NCBI RefSeq assembly: GCF_000012365.1
Contig: NC_007650.1
Coordinates: 682,001-746,000 of the forward strand
Reading direction: 5' to 3'
Length of the DNA: 64,000 nt
Source: Burkholderia thailandensis E264
GTDB taxonomy: Bacteria > Pseudomonadota > Gammaproteobacteria > Burkholderiales > Burkholderiaceae
The notes below the pieces were generated by a model. The model was not told the DNA's origin, did not search any database, and saw only the letters and a program-made list of their open reading frames with translations. How positions within the stretch are numbered: the stretch's first letter is position 1; every line of letters begins with the position of its first letter. The translations under genes and the position numbers were made by a program. Below are positions 16,801 through 26,396 of the stretch, piece after piece.

Positions 16801-16838
16801 TCGCGGGCGCGATTCTTCGAATGAAGGACGAAGGTCGG

Positions 16839-17291
16839 TCAGGCGTGGTCGGCGTCGGTCAACGCTTGCCGTAACCGAGTCAGATCCTCGCGCAGCCGGA
16901 TCAGGAAATCCGGCGTCTGACGCATCGCGCAAAACAGCTCGGCGGGCACGGACCGGGCTTTGTGCTTGAGCGCCGCGCCCTCGGCGGTGAGCCGGGCATG
17001 GACGACTCGCTCGTCGTTCGTGTCGCGCACACGCTCGATGTAGCCAAGCGCTTCCAGGCGTTTTAGAAGCGGCGTGACTGTCGCGGGATCGAGGCTGAGC
17101 CGCGCGGCGATGTCCTTGACGGCCATGTCGTCGGATTCCCACAGCACGAGCATCGCGAGGTACTGCGGATAGGTGAGCGCGAGCTTGTCGAGCAGCGGCT
17201 TGTACGCCTTCGTCATCGCGAGCGACGTCGAATAGAGCGCGAAGCAGAGTTGATCGTCGAGCGTGAGCGGGAAGGCCGGCGAGTCGTTCAT
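16839..17291 (-). CDS. ohrR: MarR-family peroxide regulator OhrR
   Basis: A 150-residue MarR-family repressor. LDDQLCFALYSTSLAMTKAY near the N-terminus contains the reactive cysteine (Cys16) that senses organic hydroperoxides in OhrR proteins. The winged HTH covers about residues 45-115 (KDIAARLSLDPATVTPLLKR as recognition region; RVRDTNDERVVHARLT as wing). The start at 17291 fits family length; the longer frame upstream has no support. The neighbour ohr is its expected target. Confidence 0.92.
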   Translation of the reverse strand: MNDSPAFPLTLDDQLCFALYSTSLAMTKAYKPLLDKLALTYPQYLAMLVLWESDDMAVKDIAARLSLDPATVTPLLKRLEALGYIERVRDTNDERVVHARLTAEGAALKHKARSVPAELFCAMRQTPDFLIRLREDLTRLRQALTDADHA

Positions 17292-17776
17292 GGCGAGATT
17301 TTCGGTAAGGCGCAAAAGATTCGTGTGCGAATGATTTTGCGCCTTGGCGAGTCGATTGGCGAGAGGCGGCGGACGATCAAGAAAGGGAGATCGACGAACC
17401 GGGGTGATCCGCCGCGGCGGCAGCGGTTTCGAGCCTGATCGCGGCGAGACCGGCGGCGCCGGTCCCGATGGACGACGCATGGCCGGGTGCGAATGCGCCG
17501 CAGCGGGCGGCGACGGAGCGCATGTCCGATCCGGGAGCGTGCGGAAACGATGGGAGACGACCCTGCGAAGATGCCACTTCATGCGGCGGAGTGCGTCCGT
17601 TGCAATGCGGGGACGCTGTCGGCGATTCGCCGATTTCCTCATTTGAGCGCCGCATTCGCGGCGCTTTCCTCGCTAACGCGTCCGTCGCAGCCTGCCGGCG
17701 ATTCGGAGCCGCGCGATGACCTATGCGGGACGTCCTTGCTCTTGCGCGCCCGCCGCTGCGCTTCCCGCCGGTGCGC
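17292..17776. other. Gene-free stretch upstream of ohrR
   Basis: About 485 bp between ohrR and the BPSS1780-family gene. No reading frame with a recognisable product, no RNA gene and no clear terminator were seen. It should contain the ohrR promoter. Confidence 0.5.
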
Positions 17777-18589
17777 TCATCGATCGGAGGTGTTCGGCAG
17801 CTTCGGCGCTCCCGGCTCCTGCACGCCGAAACAGCCGCGATAGGTTGCGTAGAACGAGCAGTAAAGCATCGCGGTGATGACGATCGATGCCGGCATCATC
17901 ACCATGAGCGCATACGCGCTGGCGCCGAGCGCCTGCATCAGCGCGGCGAGCCCGAACGACACGCCGAGCGCGAGCGCGAACCACAGCAGCCCGTAGACGG
18001 TGAACGCGCCCTTGTTGCGCCAGCAGCTCACGACGCTGAAGAATAGCGCTTTCACGGGCGGAACGTCGTGCCATGCGGTCAACACCGGCGCGAACCAGAA
18101 CATCATCGCGACCGGCGCGTACAGCGCAGCCGCGATCAGCGCCGCGATCTTGAAGCCCGGCGATTCGAGCGCGTCCGGTCCGAGGTTCTCGGCGCCGAGG
18201 CCGAACATGATCTTCAGCAGCGTGCCGCCGTCGCCGAGCGCCGAGCACGCGAACACGGCCGCCATCGACACGATGTAGAGCCCGCCGAGCGTGAGCAACC
18301 GCTGCGTGACGATCGGGCCGTACGAGCGGAAGCCGTCGATCAGGATCGTCGGCAGCACCTGCTTGCCGGCGATCGTGTCGCGGCACGCCGCCATGAAGCC
18401 GACCGCGATGCCGGGAATGAGCAAGAGCGGCAGCGCCGCGCCGATCACGGGCACGAGCGACACCAGCATCATCGCGAGCAGGTACGTGAAGAACAGCGTG
18501 ACGAACGCGAGCGGATTGCGCCGGAACAGCCAGATGCCCTGGCGGAACCACACGTAGCCGGTCTTGGCGGAGACTTCGATCAGTTGCAT
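17777..18589 (-). CDS. BPSS1780-family membrane protein
   Basis: A 270-residue inner-membrane protein with about six hydrophobic helices. It matches the BPSS1780 family, named from Burkholderia and of unknown function. Recognisable features are the N-terminal amphipathic start ([21 protein letters not shown]), a basic/aromatic loop around [20 protein letters not shown], and a C-terminal [13 protein letters not shown]. Its first codons overlap the end of thrB by 10 bp, so it is translationally coupled to homoserine kinase. That coupling is conserved enough in the group to suggest co-expression, not shared function. Confidence 0.85.
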   Translation of the reverse strand: MQLIEVSAKTGYVWFRQGIWLFRRNPLAFVTLFFTYLLAMMLVSLVPVIGAALPLLLIPGIAVGFMAACRDTIAGKQVLPTILIDGFRSYGPIVTQRLLTLGGLYIVSMAAVFACSALGDGGTLLKIMFGLGAENLGPDALESPGFKIAALIAAALYAPVAMMFWFAPVLTAWHDVPPVKALFFSVVSCWRNKGAFTVYGLLWFALALGVSFGLAALMQALGASAYALMVMMPASIVITAMLYCSFYATYRGCFGVQEPGAPKLPNTSDR

Positions 18590-19575
18590 GCGTGGGTCTC
18601 GGGGAGCGCGCCCGCGTGCGCGATGCGTTCGCGCAGGATGCGTTCGAAATGGCCCGGGTCGTGCGGCTTGAGCATCTGCGCGGCGCGGGGGAGGTGGAAA
18701 TCATACAGGCGCGATACCCAGAAACGGTACGCGCCCGCGCGCAGCATGTCGCCCCAGTGGCGGCGCTCGCCCGTGGTGAACGGGCGCACCGTCTGGTACG
18801 CGCGCAGCAGCGCGTCGGCGCGCCCGGCGTCGAGCGCGCCCGTCGACAGATCGACGCACCAGTCGTTGACCGTCACCGCGACGTCGAACAGCCATTTGTC
18901 GCAGCCGGCAAAGTAGAAATCGAAGAAGCCACCGAGCCGCACCGAGTGGCCGGTGTCCGGCGCCGCATGCGCGAAGAGCGCGTTGTCGCGGAACAGGTCG
19001 CAATGGCACGGGCCTTCCGGCAGCGCCGCGTAATCGTCCGATGCGAAGAACGCGGCCTGGTGCGCGAGCTCGCCTTCCAGCAGCGCGCGCTGCTCGCCCG
19101 TGATGAACGGCACGATCGCGGGCACCGCGTCGCGCCACCACGGCAGGCTGCGCAGGTTCGGCTGATGCTGCGGATAGTCGCGGCCCGCGAGGTGCATGCG
19201 CGCGAGCATCTGGCCGACTTCGACGCAGTGCTCGATGCCCGGCGCGAGCTCCGCCGCGCCTTCGAGCTTCGTGACGATTGCGGCCGGCTTGCCGTGCAGT
19301 TCGCCGAACAGCGTGCCGTCGTCGCGCGCGACGGGCGCGGGCACGGGCACGCCGTGCTTCGCGAGATGGCTCATCAGATCGATGTAGAACGGCAGTTGCC
19401 CGGCCGTCAGGTTCTCGAAGATCGTGAGCACGTATTCGCCGTGCGTCGTCGTCAGGAAGAAGTTGCTGTTCTCGATGCCGGACGGGATGCCGCGGAACGC
19501 GACAACGTCGCCGAGATCGTAGTGGCGCATCCAGAGTGCGAGGTCAGCGTCGGAAACTGCGGTGAAAACGGCCAT
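18580..19575 (-). CDS. thrB: Homoserine kinase ThrB (APH-fold type)
   Basis: A 331-residue cytosolic kinase of the aminoglycoside-phosphotransferase-like homoserine kinase group. It phosphorylates homoserine for threonine synthesis. The N-lobe opens [20 protein letters not shown] with a [20 protein letters not shown] beta sheet. The catalytic loop is [12 protein letters not shown] (HxDxxxxN, about 196-207), and the metal-binding Asp is in [20 protein letters not shown]. The length is normal. The downstream membrane protein overlaps by 10 bp. DUF2782 lies upstream on the same strand, a betaproteobacterial arrangement next to polA. Confidence 0.94.
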   Translation of the reverse strand: MAVFTAVSDADLALWMRHYDLGDVVAFRGIPSGIENSNFFLTTTHGEYVLTIFENLTAGQLPFYIDLMSHLAKHGVPVPAPVARDDGTLFGELHGKPAAIVTKLEGAAELAPGIEHCVEVGQMLARMHLAGRDYPQHQPNLRSLPWWRDAVPAIVPFITGEQRALLEGELAHQAAFFASDDYAALPEGPCHCDLFRDNALFAHAAPDTGHSVRLGGFFDFYFAGCDKWLFDVAVTVNDWCVDLSTGALDAGRADALLRAYQTVRPFTTGERRHWGDMLRAGAYRFWVSRLYDFHLPRAAQMLKPHDPGHFERILRERIAHAGALPETHACN

Positions 19576-19641
19576 GCAGGAAACGTCGGTTCAGGTTGGC
19601 GGGCCGGCGGCGCGCCGGTGTCGCAAAAAGGGCGGAAGGCT

Positions 19642-19663
19642 GCCGGCGCCGCGAGGCGCCGGC
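19642..19663 (-). terminator. Hairpin between DUF2782 gene and thrB
   Basis: Perfect 9-bp stem gccggcgcc/ggcgccggc with a GCGA loop. On the minus strand the T-run comes only about 10 bases after the stem, so it may be a weak terminator or an attenuating structure ahead of thrB. Confidence 0.4.
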
Positions 19664-19669
19664 GGTGCG

Positions 19670-20068
19670 TCAATAGCGCAGGTTGACCGACGGAAGGCGG
19701 GTGACCGGCACGCCGGCGTCGTGTGGACGCGGCGACGTGTCGGGCGACGCGCTCATCTGATAGCGGGTGCCGAAGTTCGACTTCACGTTGATCTCGACCG
19801 GCTTGCCGCGATCCCGGAATTCGGTGACTTCGGTGCCGTTCTTGCTCTTTGCGTGAAAGCTCGGCGTGCGCTGCACGTCGTTGAATTCGACCTTCGACGT
19901 CACTTCTGCGCCGGGGCGGTTGATCTTCGTGAGATCGGGCAGCCCGGCTGCCTCGTTGGCCGCGGCCTGGGCCTTCGCGTCGGCGGCCGCCTGGGCGGCG
20001 TCGGCGGCGCGGGCGGTGCCGACGAGAGCGAATGCCGTCAGGGCGGCGGCGAAAAGGAGCGGCTTCAT
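19670..20068 (-). CDS. DUF2782 secreted protein
   Basis: A 132-residue protein. The signal peptide MKPLLFAAALTAFALVGTARA has predicted cleavage after ARA. An Ala/Gln-rich linker follows (about 22-45). The C-terminal part matches DUF2782: TEVTEFRDRGKPVEINVKSN then FGTRYQMS, about 85-112. DUF2782 proteins are small periplasmic proteins of unknown function, commonly encoded between thrB and polA in betaproteobacteria. The start at 20068 was chosen because it begins the signal peptide. The upstream in-frame Met (20116) has no ribosome site. Confidence 0.82.
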   Translation of the reverse strand: MKPLLFAAALTAFALVGTARAADAAQAAADAKAQAAANEAAGLPDLTKINRPGAEVTSKVEFNDVQRTPSFHAKSKNGTEVTEFRDRGKPVEINVKSNFGTRYQMSASPDTSPRPHDAGVPVTRLPSVNLRY

Positions 20069-20223
20069 CGTGTTTCTCCCATTGAACCGTTCGATTTTAG
20101 CAAATACCGGCGTCATGCCGATGCCGTTCGGCGATGCGAGGGCGGCCTCGCCGCCGCGATGGGCATCGGCCGCGCGAGCGGGTTCCGTGATAATGTCGAA
20201 GCGATCAGAAGAGGCACAGCTCC

Positions 20224-21750
20224 ATGAAGAACGATCCCAACCGCCGTTCCCGGATGCATACGCCGGGCAGTCCGTCCGTCGAAGCGTTCGACGACCCGAT
20301 CGCCGCCGTCGAGCGGCTCTCCGAGATCTACGAGACGAACGCCGCGTTCCTGCGCGACGCGTTCGCGCGCTATCGACGCGACAATTCGTTCGACGAGCGC
20401 GTGCGCGCGTGCTATCCGTTCGTGCGCATCCGCACCGACGTCAACACGCACATCGATTCGCGCCGCTCATACGGCTTCGTCGCCGGCCCGGGCGTGTTCG
20501 AGACGACCGTCACGCGTCCGGACCTGTTCGCGAACTACTACCGCGAGCAATTGCGCCTGCTCGCGAAGAACCATCACGTGCGGATCGAAGTCGGCGTGTC
20601 GGCGCAGCCGATTCCGGTTCACTTCGCGTTCTCCGAAGGGATTCACCTCGAAGGCGACCTCGACCGCGACCGTCTCGTCGCGATGCGCGACGTGTTCGAC
20701 ACGCCGGATCTCGCATACCTCGACGACCGGATCGTCAACGGCACATACGAGCCCGCGCCGGGCGAGCCGCATCCGCTCGCGCTCTTCACGGCGGCGCGCG
20801 TCGATTTCTCGCTGCATCGGCTGCGCCACTACACGGCGACGCTGCCGACGCATTTCCAGAATTACGTGCTCTACACGAACTATCAGTTCTACATCGACGA
20901 ATTCGTGAAGCTCGGCCGCACGATGATGTCGGCGAGCGCCGATCCCGAGGTGCGCGCGTACCGCAGCGAATACACGGCGTTCGTCGAGCCGGGCGACGTG
21001 ATCACGTACAACGCGAACCTCGGCGACGAGGCGAGCGAGGGCACGCCGCCGCCGCGCGCGCCGCAGATGCCCGCGTATCACCTGAAGCGCGCGGACGGCA
21101 GCGGGATCACGATGGTCAACATCGGCGTCGGGCCGTCGAACGCGAAGACGATCACCGATCACATCGCGGTGCTGCGTCCGCATGCGTGGGTGATGCTCGG
21201 CCATTGCGCCGGGCTGCGCAACACGCAGCGCCTTGGCGACTACGTGCTCGCGCACGGCTATGTCCGCGAGGATCACGTGCTCGACGCGGATCTGCCGCTG
21301 TGGGTGCCGATTCCGGCGCTCGCCGAAGTGCAGGTCGCCCTCGAGCGCGCAGTCGCGCAGGTGACGCAGCTCGAGGGCGTCGAGCTCAAGCGCGTGATGC
21401 GCACGGGCACTGTCGCGAGCGTCGACAACCGCAACTGGGAACTGCGCGACCATCGCGAGCCGGTGCAGCGGCTGTCGCAGAGCCGCGCGATCGCGCTCGA
21501 CATGGAAAGCGCGACGATCGCCGCAAACGGCTTTCGCTTCCGCGTGCCTTACGGCACGCTGCTGTGCGTATCGGACAAGCCGCTGCACGGCGAGCTGAAG
21601 CTGCCCGGGATGGCCGATCAGTTCTATCGTGGGCAAGTCGATCAGCATTTGCAGATCGGCGTGAAGGCGATGGAGATCCTCCGCACGAACGGTCTCGATC
21701 GGCTTCATAGCCGCAAGCTGCGCAGCTTTGCGGAAGTGGCGTTTCAATAG
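20224..21750 (+). CDS. amn: AMP nucleosidase Amn
   Basis: A 508-residue cytosolic AMP nucleosidase, which hydrolyses AMP to adenine and ribose 5-phosphate in purine turnover. The N-terminal AMP-nucleosidase-specific domain (about 20-190) includes RIRTDVNTHIDSRRSYGFV. The C-terminal phosphorylase-type domain (about 260-490) contains NIGVGPSNAKTITDHIAVLR, HAWVMLGHCAGLR and ALDMESATIAANGFRFRVPY, where the ME pair binds the ribose. Length and motifs are normal. An octamer repeat and a strong terminator follow it. Confidence 0.95.
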   Translation: MKNDPNRRSRMHTPGSPSVEAFDDPIAAVERLSEIYETNAAFLRDAFARYRRDNSFDERVRACYPFVRIRTDVNTHIDSRRSYGFVAGPGVFETTVTRPDLFANYYREQLRLLAKNHHVRIEVGVSAQPIPVHFAFSEGIHLEGDLDRDRLVAMRDVFDTPDLAYLDDRIVNGTYEPAPGEPHPLALFTAARVDFSLHRLRHYTATLPTHFQNYVLYTNYQFYIDEFVKLGRTMMSASADPEVRAYRSEYTAFVEPGDVITYNANLGDEASEGTPPPRAPQMPAYHLKRADGSGITMVNIGVGPSNAKTITDHIAVLRPHAWVMLGHCAGLRNTQRLGDYVLAHGYVREDHVLDADLPLWVPIPALAEVQVALERAVAQVTQLEGVELKRVMRTGTVASVDNRNWELRDHREPVQRLSQSRAIALDMESATIAANGFRFRVPYGTLLCVSDKPLHGELKLPGMADQFYRGQVDQHLQIGVKAMEILRTNGLDRLHSRKLRSFAEVAFQ

Positions 21751-21751
21751 C

Positions 21752-21791
21752 GCTGCGCCGCTGCGCCGCTGCGCCGCTGCGCCGCTGCGGC
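21752..21791. repeat. GCTGCGCC octamer repeat after amn
   Basis: Four perfect GCTGCGCC units (21752-21783) and a fifth imperfect one (GCTGCGGC) begin one base after the amn stop codon. Such a simple repeat is likely to vary in copy number. Confidence 0.9.
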
Positions 21792-21815
21792 GATCGAGCG
21801 AAGCGCGGAAAGCGG

Positions 21816-21854
21816 AAAGGCCGTCCATGATCCGATCATGGACGGCCTTTCTGT
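21816..21854. terminator. Strong terminator after amn
   Basis: A 16-bp perfect stem, aaaggccgtccatgat (21816-21831) with atcatggacggccttt (21835-21850), has a 3-base loop. T-rich sequence follows on the plus strand and A-rich on the left, so it can serve amn and the convergent small secreted-protein gene. Confidence 0.92.
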
Positions 21855-21876
21855 TTTACGATTCACTCGCGGCGCA

Positions 21877-22131
21877 TCAGCACATCTTGCCCTTCTTCGC
21901 ATGTCCCGGCGGGCAGGCGTTGCGGGAGCGATTGCGTTCGTCCCACTCACGGCGCTGCCAGTAGCGCTTGCCGTCCCAGTAGCGGTCGCCGTGCCATCCG
22001 ACGACGGGAGCGGCCGCCGGTGCGGCGACGACAGGCGCGGGTCTGCCGATGTTGACGGTCACTGCGTGCGCCGCGCCCGACAGCGCGACACCGATACCGG
22101 TCAATGCAAAGGCGATCAACGAGCGTTTCAT
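21877..22131 (-). CDS. Small secreted hypothetical protein
   Basis: An 84-residue protein not matched to a named family. A signal peptide is evident (MKRSLIAFALTGIGVALSGA, then AHA and cleavage before VTVNIG). The mature chain has a Pro/Ala/Val stretch and then an aromatic, basic segment (GDRYWDGKRYWQRREWDERN). It ends CPPGHAKKGKMC with two cysteines that could pair. It resembles small periplasmic or envelope YXXW-rich proteins of Burkholderia. The start at 22131 was chosen for the signal peptide; the 168-residue extension upstream is a shadow. Shares a bidirectional terminator with amn. Confidence 0.7.
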   Translation of the reverse strand: MKRSLIAFALTGIGVALSGAAHAVTVNIGRPAPVVAAPAAAPVVGWHGDRYWDGKRYWQRREWDERNRSRNACPPGHAKKGKMC

Positions 22132-22468
22132 GTTCTTTTCCTCACGAGTTGAAATGTGCGCCCATTCCGACGTGCGCGGGGGCCGAGCCCCCGAACCCGC
22201 CGCGTCCGTTTCGACGGGCGCACTGCAGGACGAAGTGTGGCGGTGCGGCGGATTAATTGGCGTGTGGTTTTGTAACGGCGCGTTCGTGCGCGGTGGGCGA
22301 GAACGGGTGAGGGGAGCGCTTCGTTTGACAATCCGGTCGGCGCATGCGCCGCTTCGCGACGCGTCGCGCGCCGAATTTGACATTCGCGTCGCGACGGGTG
22401 AAATGAACGGTAATGCTCAGCGAGCGCCGCCGTGTCTCAACGTGGTTTTCGGCCATCGCGGCGCACGA
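22132..22468. other. Gene-free region upstream of the small secreted protein
   Basis: About 340 bp with no supported gene. It should hold the promoter of the small secreted-protein gene. The overlapping long frames here are compositional shadows. Confidence 0.45.
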
Positions 22469-22504
22469 GAAAAAACGGGCGGACGCCTCGTCGGCTCCGC
22501 CCGT
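22469..22504 (-). terminator. Terminator after the LOG-family gene
   Basis: On the minus strand, acgggcgga pairs with tccgcccgt (arms 22496-22504 and 22475-22483) around a 12-base loop, followed by a run of six Ts. It ends the LOG-family gene. Confidence 0.85.
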
Positions 22505-22548
22505 GCGGTGATGTGCGGCGCGCCGCTGCGGCCGCCGCGCGCGTGCCG

Positions 22549-23298
22549 TTACAGATAGAACATCCGGTCCTCTTCGGGGCGCGGCGGATGCGATTCCTCG
22601 GTTTCCTCGCCGCGATCCTCGTAGAACGCGAGCACCGCTTCGAGCACCTGGTCCGGATCGTCGATCACCTTCATCAGGTTCATGTCGTCCGGATTGATGA
22701 GGCCCATCGGGATCATCTGGTCGCGGAACCACTGCAGCAGGCCGCTCCAGAACTCGCTGCCGACGAGCACGATCGGCACGAGGCGCGACTTCTTCGTCTG
22801 GATCAGCGTGAGCACTTCGGACAACTCGTCGAGCGTGCCGAAGCCGCCCGGCATCACGATCACCGCGTCCGAATTCTTCACGAACGTGACCTTGCGCGTG
22901 AAGAAATGGCGGAAGCGCAGCGAGATGTCCTGGAAGTGGTTGCCGGCCTGCTCGTGCGGCAGCTCGATGTTCAGGCCGACGGACGGCGCCTTGCCGGCGT
23001 GCGCGCCCTTGTTCGCCGCTTCCATGATGCCCGGGCCGCCGCCCGAGATCACGGCGAAGCCCGCGTCGGACAGCTTGCGCGCGATTTGCACGGCGAGCTT
23101 GTAGTGCGGCGAATCCGGCTTCAGGCGCGCGGAACCGTAGATGCTGACGGCAGGGCGGATCTCGGACAGGTACTCGGTCGCCTCGATAAACTCTGCCATA
23201 ATCGTGAACATCTGCCACGAAGCGCGGGCCTTCTTCGCCGTCGCGCGTTCTTGATCTGCGAGCGAACGCAGACTCGGAATCACTTTTCTCTTATTCAT
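22549..23298 (-). CDS. LOG-family protein (TIGR00730, lysine-decarboxylase-like fold)
   Basis: A 249-residue Rossmann-fold protein of the LOG family, many of which are nucleoside 5'-monophosphate phosphoribohydrolases (cytokinin-activating type). The signature is complete: SGGGPGIMEAANKGAHAG (about 85-102) and VMPGGFGTLDELSEVLTLIQ (about 148-167). An N-terminal extension of about 28 residues precedes the in-frame Met at 23211. The ATG at 23298 lies one base from polA's ATG on the opposite strand. If that start is right, its promoter is inside polA; the internal Met is the alternative. Substrate is not shown by sequence. Confidence 0.88.
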   Translation of the reverse strand: MNKRKVIPSLRSLADQERATAKKARASWQMFTIMAEFIEATEYLSEIRPAVSIYGSARLKPDSPHYKLAVQIARKLSDAGFAVISGGGPGIMEAANKGAHAGKAPSVGLNIELPHEQAGNHFQDISLRFRHFFTRKVTFVKNSDAVIVMPGGFGTLDELSEVLTLIQTKKSRLVPIVLVGSEFWSGLLQWFRDQMIPMGLINPDDMNLMKVIDDPDQVLEAVLAFYEDRGEETEESHPPRPEEDRMFYL

Positions 23299-23299
23299 A

Positions 23300-26080
23300 A
23301 TGCCTGAAGAACGAAATCTGGAAGGTAAGACCCTGCTATTGGTTGACGGTTCAAGCTATCTGTATCGGGCTTACCATGCGATGCCTGATTTGCGCGGCCC
23401 TGGCGGGGAGCCGACCGGAGCGCTCTACGGAATCATCAATATGCTGCGCCGCATGCGCAAGGATGTCAGTGCAGAGTATAGCGCGTGCGTGTTCGACGCC
23501 AAGGGCAAAACTTTCCGCGATGATCTGTACGCCGATTACAAGGCGCACCGCCCGCCGATGCCGCCCGATCTCGCGCTGCAGATCGAGCCGATCCACTCGG
23601 CCGTGCGCGCGCTCGGCTGGCCGCTCCTGATGATCGAGGGCGTCGAGGCCGACGACGTGATCGGCACGCTCGCGAAGCGGGCCGAACAGCACGGCATGAA
23701 CGTGATCGTATCGACGGGCGACAAGGACCTCGCGCAACTCGTCACCGATCGCGTCACGCTCATCAACACGATGACGAACGAGGCGCTCGATCGCGACGGC
23801 GTGCTTGCGAAGTTCGGCGTGCCGCCGGAGCGGATCGTCGATTACCTGTCGCTCATCGGCGACACCGTCGACAATGTGCCGGGCGTCGAGAAGTGCGGGC
23901 CGAAGACGGCCGTCAAGTGGCTGACGCAGTACGGCTCCCTCGACGGCGTCGTCGAGCATGCCGGCGAGATCAAGGGCGTCGTCGGCGACAACCTGCGCCG
24001 CGCGCTCGATTTCCTGCCGCTCGCTCGCAAGCTCGTAACGGTCGAGACGGCGTGCGAGCTCGCGCCGCACGTCGAATCGTTCGACGCGTCGCTCGCGACG
24101 GACGGCGAGGGCCGCGACGCGCTGCGCGAGATCTTCTCGACGTACGGCTTCAAGACGTGGCTGCGCGAGCTCGACAGCGAGCCCGCCGCGAACGGCGCGG
24201 CCGCCGCGGCCGCTATGGCCGGCGCGGCGCAAGACCCGGCGGGCGGCGCGCCGGCCGAGCTGCCGCTTGCGATGGCGCGCGATTACATGACCGTGCAGAC
24301 GTGGGAGCAGTTCGACGCGTGGCTCGCGAAGATTTCCGCGGCCGAGCTGACCGCGTTCGATACCGAGACGACGTCGCTCGATCCGATGCTCGCGCAAATC
24401 GTCGGCCTGTCGTTCTCGGTGGAGCCGGGCCACGCCGCGTACGTGCCGGTCGCGCATCGCGGCCCCGACATGCCCGCGCAACTGCCGCGCGACGAGGTGC
24501 TCGCGAAGCTCACGCCGTGGCTCGAGGATGCGAGCAAGAAGAAGCTCGGCCAGCATCTGAAATACGATGCGCAGGTGCTCGCGAACTACGGGATCGCGCT
24601 GAACGGCATCGAGCACGACACGCTGCTCGAGTCGTACGTGCTCGAATCGCACCGCACGCACGACATGGACAGTCTCGCGCTGCGCCATCTCGGCGTGAGG
24701 ACGATCAAGTACGAGGATGTCGCGGGCAAGGGCGCGCAGCAGATCGGCTTCGACGAGGTGCCGCTCGAGCAGGCGTCCGAATATGCGGCCGAGGACGCGG
24801 ACATCACGCTGCAGCTGCATCACGCGCTGTATCCGCAGATCGCGCGCGAGCCGGGTCTCTCGCGCGTGTATCGCGACATCGAGATGCCGGTGTCGCTCGT
24901 GCTGCGCAAGATGGAGCGCACCGGCGTGCTGATCGACAGCGACCGGCTGGGCCGTCAGAGCAGCGAGATCGCGACGCGGCTCATCGAGCTCGAGCAGCAG
25001 GCGTACGGGCTTGCGGGCGGCGAATTCAATCTCGGCTCGCCGAAGCAGATCGGCCAGATCTTCTTCGAGCGGCTGCAACTGCCCGTCGTCAAGAAGACGC
25101 CGAGCGGCGCGCCGTCGACCGACGAAGAGGTGCTGCAAAAGCTAGCCGAGGACTATCCGCTGCCCAAGCTGCTGCTCGAGCATCGCGGCTTGTCGAAGCT
25201 GAAGTCGACCTACACCGACAAGCTGCCGCGAATGGTCAACCCGAACACGGGCCGCGTGCACACGAACTATGCGCAGGCGGTGGCGGTCACGGGGCGGCTC
25301 GCTTCGAATGATCCGAACCTGCAGAACATTCCGGTGCGCACGGCGGAAGGGCGGCGCATCCGCGAGGCGTTCATCGCGCCGCCGGGCAGCAAGATCGTGT
25401 CGGCCGACTATTCGCAGATCGAACTGCGCATCATGGCGCACATTTCCGAGGACGAGTCGCTGCTGCGCGCGTTCGCGCACGGCGAGGACATTCACCGCGC
25501 GACCGCGGCCGAGGTGTTCGGCGTGACGCCGCTCGAAGTGACGTCCGATCAGCGGCGCATCGCGAAGGTGATCAACTTCGGCCTGATCTATGGAATGAGC
25601 TCGTTCGGCCTCGCGTCTAATCTCGGCATCACGCGGGATGCGGCGAAGCTCTACATCGACCGCTACTTCCTTCGCTATCCGGGCGTTGCCCGCTACATGG
25701 AGGAAACGCGCGCGCGCGCGAAGGAGAAGGGCTACGTCGAGACGGTGTTCGGCCGCCGCCTGTGGCTGCCCGAGATCAACGGCGGCAACGGGCCGCGCCG
25801 GCAGGCCGCCGAGCGCGCGGCGATCAACGCGCCGATGCAGGGCACGGCCGCCGATCTGATCAAGCTGTCGATGATCGCGGTCGACGACTGGCTCGAACGC
25901 GGCGGCTTGCGCGCGCGGATGATCATGCAGGTGCACGACGAACTCGTGCTCGAGGTGCCGGAAAGCGAACTGTCGATCGTGCGCGAGAAGCTGCCCGAGA
26001 TGATGTGCGGCGTCGCGAAACTGAAGGTGCCGCTCGTCGCCGAGGTCGGCGCGGGCGAGAACTGGGAAGAGGCGCACTGA
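23300..26080 (+). CDS. polA: DNA polymerase I
   Basis: A 926-residue polymerase for Okazaki-fragment maturation and repair. The 5'-3' exonuclease domain covers about 1-290 (LLLVDGSSYLYRAYHAMPDL; GVEADDVIGTLAKRAE). The 3'-5' exonuclease covers about 330-520 and keeps its acidic motif (AFDTETTSLDPM), so proofreading is probably active. The polymerase domain covers about 540-926 with SADYSQIELRIMAHI (motif A), KVINFGLIYGMSSFG (motif B) and MQVHDELVLEVP (motif C). An Ala/Gly-rich linker lies near residue 300. Start at 23300 is one base from the LOG gene start, so its promoter and ribosome site lie within that gene. A weak ribosome site is notable. Confidence 0.97.
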   Translation: MPEERNLEGKTLLLVDGSSYLYRAYHAMPDLRGPGGEPTGALYGIINMLRRMRKDVSAEYSACVFDAKGKTFRDDLYADYKAHRPPMPPDLALQIEPIHSAVRALGWPLLMIEGVEADDVIGTLAKRAEQHGMNVIVSTGDKDLAQLVTDRVTLINTMTNEALDRDGVLAKFGVPPERIVDYLSLIGDTVDNVPGVEKCGPKTAVKWLTQYGSLDGVVEHAGEIKGVVGDNLRRALDFLPLARKLVTVETACELAPHVESFDASLATDGEGRDALREIFSTYGFKTWLRELDSEPAANGAAAAAAMAGAAQDPAGGAPAELPLAMARDYMTVQTWEQFDAWLAKISAAELTAFDTETTSLDPMLAQIVGLSFSVEPGHAAYVPVAHRGPDMPAQLPRDEVLAKLTPWLEDASKKKLGQHLKYDAQVLANYGIALNGIEHDTLLESYVLESHRTHDMDSLALRHLGVRTIKYEDVAGKGAQQIGFDEVPLEQASEYAAEDADITLQLHHALYPQIAREPGLSRVYRDIEMPVSLVLRKMERTGVLIDSDRLGRQSSEIATRLIELEQQAYGLAGGEFNLGSPKQIGQIFFERLQLPVVKKTPSGAPSTDEEVLQKLAEDYPLPKLLLEHRGLSKLKSTYTDKLPRMVNPNTGRVHTNYAQAVAVTGRLASNDPNLQNIPVRTAEGRRIREAFIAPPGSKIVSADYSQIELRIMAHISEDESLLRAFAHGEDIHRATAAEVFGVTPLEVTSDQRRIAKVINFGLIYGMSSFGLASNLGITRDAAKLYIDRYFLRYPGVARYMEETRARAKEKGYVETVFGRRLWLPEINGGNGPRRQAAERAAINAPMQGTAADLIKLSMIAVDDWLERGGLRARMIMQVHDELVLEVPESELSIVREKLPEMMCGVAKLKVPLVAEVGAGENWEEAH

Positions 26081-26083
26081 CGG

Positions 26084-26101
26084 GCCGCCCGCGCGGCTTT
26101 T
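26084..26101 (+). terminator. Weak terminator after polA
   Basis: Five-bp stem gccgc/gcggc with a 4-base loop and four Ts, immediately after the polA stop. The rest of the gap to 26396 shows no gene and should contain the promoter of the NADH dehydrogenase. Confidence 0.45.
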
Positions 26102-26396
26102 GCGCCGCGGGTATGCGCCGTGGATCGTGCACGGTGCGTACCGTTTCCATCGTATCGCGCTTCGTCGCCGCTTCGCCGCTTTCTCGGTCGATCGAATATG
26201 AGCGCTTGCGGTCGTCACACAAACTCCGGGACAATGCAAAGACAGGCGTTGCCGTATCCGTCGAGTACGGATGCGTTCGGCGCCAAGGCGCTCGCGTGCC
26301 TAAAATGTCCGAACTAGTTAGGATGTCGATTGGCGGCGAACGCTGGCGCGCTCGCCGCCGTGACCGCAGGCAGTCTCGAATCGTAAGGGGAATCGG

